Assembly: GCA_012730045.1 (NCBI GenBank)
Contig: JAAYBR010000013.1
Span: 1-33,725, forward strand
Direction of reading: 5' to 3'
From: Candidatus Hydrogenedentota bacterium
GTDB taxonomy: Bacteria; Hydrogenedentota; Hydrogenedentia; Hydrogenedentales; CAITNO01
DNA: 33,725 bases
Part shown: piece by piece, positions 30,993-33,725 of the stretch
How the letters are laid out: each line of letters begins with the position of its first letter
Numbering within the stretch: position 1 is the first letter of the stretch
Made by a program: the position numbers and the translations under genes
The notes under the pieces: model-generated
The model's input: only the letters and a program-made list of their open reading frames with translations
Database searches by the model: none
Told to the model about the DNA's origin: nothing

Positions 30993-31679
30993 ATGAATGG
31001 AACGGTCAACATCACCATCAACGGCCTTGCCGTTCGGGTTGAGCGGGGCATCACCGTTCTTGAGGCCGCCCGGTTCATCGGGTTCCCCATCCCCACCCTT
31101 TGCCACATGGACGGGCTGTCTCCGTACGGGGCGTGCCGCCTCTGCGTCGTTGAGATCGGAGAGGGGGCGCGCGCGAAGCTGGTCAGTTCCTGCACCTATC
31201 CGGTGGAGGAGGGGCTTCTTGTCCGCACGGCTTCCAGGCGGGTGCTCCGGGCCCGCAGGATGATTCTGGAACTGCTGCTGGCATCCTGCCCGCAGTCCAA
31301 GGTGATCCAGGACCTCGCCGCGGCCCATGGCGTCCGGCAGCAGCGGTTCCTCCAGGAACATGACGACTGCATCCTGTGCGGGCTGTGCGTGCGCATGTGC
31401 GAGGAGCAGATGATGGCGAAGGCCATCGGATTCCGGCACAGGGGGGAAAAGCGGAGCATCGGCACGCCGTTTGACGTCCACTCGGAGGAATGCCGGCTCT
31501 GCGGCGGCTGCATGTACGTGTGCCCGGCCTGCCAGCTCCGCTGCACCTACAACGCCCCCGAAAAGGCTGTCTGTGGCGGGTGTCAGAACCTGACGCCGCC
31601 GTGCGTTGAAAAAGACCCCTTTGACGACATGATGTGTTACATGGACCCCTGTGTCGCCTGTGAAAAACCCAAGAATTGA
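30993..31679 (+). CDS. Short NuoG/HydA-N-terminal-like FeS protein with cysteine-rich tail
   Basis: A 228-aa soluble electron-transfer subunit with 21 cysteines. The N-terminal plant-type [2Fe-2S] domain has Cys37, 48, 51 and 67. A two-[4Fe-4S] ferredoxin domain follows, with Cys126/129/132/136 and Cys167/170/173/177. The tail (180-228) adds eight more cysteines (180, 184, 194, 197, 204, 215, 220, 223), enough for one or two further clusters or a metal site. NuoG and HydA continue here into a molybdopterin-like or H-cluster domain; this protein ends instead. It probably carries electrons between the NuoEF-like module and the FMN-barrel protein encoded next. The start at 30993 is 4 bp after the previous stop, with GGAGG 13 bases upstream. 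Confidence 0.88.
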   Translation: MNGTVNITINGLAVRVERGITVLEAARFIGFPIPTLCHMDGLSPYGACRLCVVEIGEGARAKLVSSCTYPVEEGLLVRTASRRVLRARRMILELLLASCPQSKVIQDLAAAHGVRQQRFLQEHDDCILCGLCVRMCEEQMMAKAIGFRHRGEKRSIGTPFDVHSEECRLCGGCMYVCPACQLRCTYNAPEKAVCGGCQNLTPPCVEKDPFDDMMCYMDPCVACEKPKN

Positions 31680-31702
31680 CGGACTGAAAGGATTCCAAGA
31701 CG

Positions 31703-33289
31703 ATGGAGAGCACATTTTCGAAAGTGAACGCTTCGGCGGCCACACTGACCAAGAACCGCACGGTGGACTCCGTGGTGCCGGCCTCGGGGCTCTGCGCGAC
31801 CTGCGTGGACGGATGCATCGGCATGTGCGAGGTCGGAAAGTCCGCGTATCGGGGGCACGAGGTCCTCTATCCCCAGCCCTTCGGCGTCATCACCACCGCC
31901 GGAGAGAAGACGTATCCCGTGGACTATTCGCATTTCAACATCATGGGCACCGCGGTCGGGGCGCACGGCATTGATGCGGACAGCGACAAGGCCATCTTTC
32001 CCGCCGTGAACCTGGAAGTCCGCTTCGGCCATGACAACGGGATCAAATACCGCTACCCGTGGCACATCCCCGGAATAGGCTCCACCGACATCGCCAAGAA
32101 CAACTGGGAGGGCCTGGCCATCGGCTCGGCGCTTGCCGGCACCGGCCTGACCATCGGGGAGAACGTGGTCGGAATGGACGAGGAGGCCGTGATCAAGGAC
32201 GGCCGCATCGTGGACACCGCGGATCTCAAGCGCCGTGTGAGGCTCTACAAGGACCATCAGCGGGACGGCTACGGCGCCATCATTGTGCAGGCAAACGTCG
32301 AGGACAGCCGCCTGGGCGTGCTCGAGTACGCCATCGAAAAACTCGGCGTGCGGTGCGTGGAGCTCAAATGGGGGCAGGGCGCCAAGGACATCGGCGGCGA
32401 GGTGAAAATCAGCAGCCTCAAGAAGGCGCGGCTGCTGCACGAACGCGGCTATGTCGTTCTTCCCAATCCCACCGATCCCGACGTCATCAGGGCATTCGAG
32501 CACGGGTCCTTCAATGCGTTCGAGCGCCATTCCCGGGTCGGCATGGTCGACGAGGAATCGTTCGCCCTGCGCATCGAGGGCCTGCGCCGCGCCGGCGCCA
32601 GGTACGTGTTCCTCAAGACCGGCGCCTACCGCCCGGCGGACCTGGCGCGCGCGGTCAAATACGCGTCCAAGTACAAGCTCGACCTGCTGACCGTGGACGG
32701 GGCGGGCGGCGGCACCGGCATGAGCCCATGGCACATGATGAACGAATGGGGCGTCCCCCCCGTGCATCTGCATTCGCTGCTGTACCAGTACGCGGAGACT
32801 CTCGCGGCGCGCGGTGAGCACCTGCCCGCCATGGCCGTGGCCGGCGGATTCTCCTTCGAAGACCACATCTTCAAGGGGCTTGCAATGGGCGCGCCCTTCG
32901 TCAAGATCGTTGGCATGGCCCGCGCCCCCATCGCCGCCGCCATGGTCGGCAAGACCATCGGGCGCACCATCGACTCCAACAACGTGCCGGTCTACATCTC
33001 AAGATTCGGCAACCGCAAGGATGACATTTTCGTGACGGCCGTCGAACTGCGCCGCGAATTGAGCGGCATTGACTTCGACACCATCCCCACGGGCGCCCTG
33101 GGCCTGTACACCTACTACGAGCGGCTCGCCCAGGGACTGCGCCAGTTCATGGCGGGAAGCCGGAAATTCTCCATGGCGCACCTGTCGCGCAATGACATCG
33201 CGGCCCTGACCCGTGAGGCCGCGGAGATATCGCGCATTCGCCACATCATGGACGTGGACCAGGAGGAGGTGGCCTCCATCCTCGGATAA
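31703..33289 (+). CDS. Stand-alone glutamate-synthase-type FMN barrel protein with N-terminal four-Cys motif
   Basis: A 528-aa soluble flavoprotein corresponding to the FMN-binding (alpha/beta)8 domain of glutamate synthase. Family hallmarks are DGAGGGTGMSPWHMMNEWGVPP-type FMN/phosphate segment in the middle (starting DGAGGGTG) and AVAGGFSFEDHIFKGLAMGA later. Neither the N-terminal glutaminase domain nor the GXGXG domain of GltB is present here or nearby, and the barrel lacks the usual C-terminal [3Fe-4S] cysteine motif. Instead Cys31, 34, 38 and 42 (CATCVDGCIGMC) could hold a [4Fe-4S] cluster. Genes for NuoE-, NuoF- and NuoG-like partners directly precede it (23-bp gap). I infer that it is the catalytic end of a multi-subunit NAD(H)-linked complex. 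Glutamate formation is possible but unproven, and another substrate is equally possible. Confidence 0.85.
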   Translation: MESTFSKVNASAATLTKNRTVDSVVPASGLCATCVDGCIGMCEVGKSAYRGHEVLYPQPFGVITTAGEKTYPVDYSHFNIMGTAVGAHGIDADSDKAIFPAVNLEVRFGHDNGIKYRYPWHIPGIGSTDIAKNNWEGLAIGSALAGTGLTIGENVVGMDEEAVIKDGRIVDTADLKRRVRLYKDHQRDGYGAIIVQANVEDSRLGVLEYAIEKLGVRCVELKWGQGAKDIGGEVKISSLKKARLLHERGYVVLPNPTDPDVIRAFEHGSFNAFERHSRVGMVDEESFALRIEGLRRAGARYVFLKTGAYRPADLARAVKYASKYKLDLLTVDGAGGGTGMSPWHMMNEWGVPPVHLHSLLYQYAETLAARGEHLPAMAVAGGFSFEDHIFKGLAMGAPFVKIVGMARAPIAAAMVGKTIGRTIDSNNVPVYISRFGNRKDDIFVTAVELRRELSGIDFDTIPTGALGLYTYYERLAQGLRQFMAGSRKFSMAHLSRNDIAALTREAAEISRIRHIMDVDQEEVASILG

Positions 33290-33295
33290 GAACAC

Positions 33296-33319
33296 GGCCT
33301 GCCCGGTATTCCGCAGGCC
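33296..33319 (+). terminator. Possible terminator hairpin of the FeS-flavoprotein operon
   Basis: GGCCTGC (33296-33302) and GCAGGCC (33313-33319) form a perfect 7-bp stem with a 10-nt loop, seven bases after the last stop codon. No U-tract follows, so intrinsic termination is uncertain. Confidence 0.3.
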
Positions 33320-33534
33320 CGCAAGGGCAGGGCCCCCGCCGCGCCGTCGAAGCGGCTCCCGGGCGCGCTGCTCCGTGCCATGGCGCAACCGTGCAGGGTG
33401 CGTCGGCGGACCGGGTCGTTCTTCCATTGGACAGAGCCGCCCCCTCCCGTCAAGGCCCTGTGCGGAACACCAGAGAAGGCCGTCAAGGCCCAAATCTGCC
33501 GTGCGGATGCCCCGTCCCGAACCCCGGCGGAAAC

Positions 33535-33567
33535 GCGTCCCCACGCTTCATTAAAGCGTCGGGACGC
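33535..33567. repeat. Imperfect 14-bp inverted repeat
   Basis: Arms 33535-33548 and 33554-33567 (GCGTCC.CACGCTT type) are complementary at 13 of 14 positions around a 5-nt loop. No U-tract follows on the plus strand. The role is unknown; a terminator for the minus-strand tRNA transcript or a structural element are both possible. Confidence 0.55.
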
Positions 33568-33613
33568 GGAGGAATGACGCCGCGGAGGATGCGGCACGGG
33601 AAAAAGAAAAAGG

Positions 33614-33702
33614 TGGCGGAGAGGCAGGGATTCGAACCCTGGTTACGGTTACCCGTAAAACGGCTTTCGAGGCCGCCGCCTTCAACACTCGGCCACCTCT
33701 CC
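33614..33702 (-). tRNA. tRNA-Ser (anticodon CGA)
   Basis: The minus strand gives a type II tRNA: acceptor GGAGAGG/CCTCTCC, D-arm with GGCCGAG, anticodon stem CGGC/GCCG with loop CTCGAAA (anticodon CGA, reading TCG), a long variable arm containing ACGG/CCGT, T-arm CAGGG/CCCTG with TTCGAAT, discriminator G and encoded CCA. A CTTTTTCTTTTT tract follows, probably the terminator. Confidence 0.96.
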
Positions 33703-33725
33703 GCGCTTTGTGGGGACGCGCATTC

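Larger units (their letters stand above)
33290..33613. other. 324-bp region between the operon end and tRNA-Ser
   Basis: No gene is supported. It contains a GC-rich hairpin just after the operon, an 11-bp direct repeat CGTCAAGGCCC (33448-33458 and 33481-33491), a longer inverted repeat at 33535-33567, and a T-rich tract (minus strand) following the tRNA. Confidence 0.6.

Noticed and set aside
28610-31679. Respiratory complex I fragment
   Set aside because: No membrane subunits, NuoCD or NuoI are present, and the NuoF-like protein has terminal FeS extensions typical of soluble enzymes.
28610-33289. NAD(P)-reducing FeFe or NiFe hydrogenase operon
   Set aside because: The subunits resemble HndA/C/D, but no H-cluster motifs or NiFe large-subunit cysteines occur in any gene.
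31703-33289. Complete glutamate synthase large subunit (gltB)
   Set aside because: Only the FMN barrel is present; the N-terminal nucleophile-Cys glutaminase and GXGXG domains are absent and no gltD-like gene follows.

Overview
This is a 33.7 kb window of GC-rich bacterial chromosome from a Gram-negative-type cell: it encodes an outer-membrane secretin, lipobox lipoproteins and an RND efflux pump. No plasmid, phage or transposon genes are visible. The mix of secreted glycosidases, lipoproteins, pseudo-enzyme-like paralogues and intergenic 9-bp ATGGACnnn repeats reminds me of Candidatus Hydrogenedentota or a PVC-group relative. That placement is an impression from gene content, not a phylogenetic result.

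Layout, left to right. (1) 1-3.8 kb: the 3' end of a secretin gene, a membrane-embedded M28-peptidase-like protein whose usual zinc ligands are mostly missing, and a phosphomannomutase/phosphoglucomutase closed by a strong bidirectional terminator. (2) 3.8-10.4 kb: a large beta-propeller lipoprotein (-), a short-chain dehydrogenase (+), and a minus-strand cluster of a metallophosphoesterase, hisB, hisH and a tandem universal stress protein. (3) 10.4-16.3 kb: a small four-helix membrane protein, then a TetR regulator, membrane-fusion protein and RND permease operon behind a near-consensus sigma-70 promoter. (4) 16.3-20.3 kb, all minus: a trypsin-like pseudoprotease that overlaps the RND gene tail to tail, a GH29 fucosidase-like enzyme with a discoidin domain, an MgtE magnesium channel and tRNA-Val(CAC). 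(5) 20.5-25.2 kb: a GH78 alpha-L-rhamnosidase, a minimal MscS-like channel and a patatin-like lipoprotein.

(6) 25.4-33.3 kb is the most interesting part. A soluble GAF-type histidine kinase and an NtrC-class sigma-54 activator are followed by an excellent sigma-54 (-24/-12) promoter and five closely spaced genes. These encode a ten-cysteine 89-aa protein with two similar cysteine modules, a NuoE-like [2Fe-2S] protein, a NuoF-like NAD(H)/FMN flavoprotein with extra FeS domains, a short NuoG/HydA-like FeS protein with a cysteine-rich tail, and a stand-alone glutamate-synthase-type FMN barrel. There is no hydrogenase active-site domain, no glutaminase domain and no complex I membrane arm. The operon therefore looks like a soluble, NAD(H)-linked and possibly electron-bifurcating oxidoreductase whose catalytic end is the FMN barrel. 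Its substrate is unknown. A tRNA-Ser(CGA) on the minus strand closes the window.

A second structural theme is a family of period-9 GGAC/GTCC repeats. Two copies are 4+4 inverted repeats and one is a four-unit single arm. All three lie in intergenic spaces between divergently transcribed genes.
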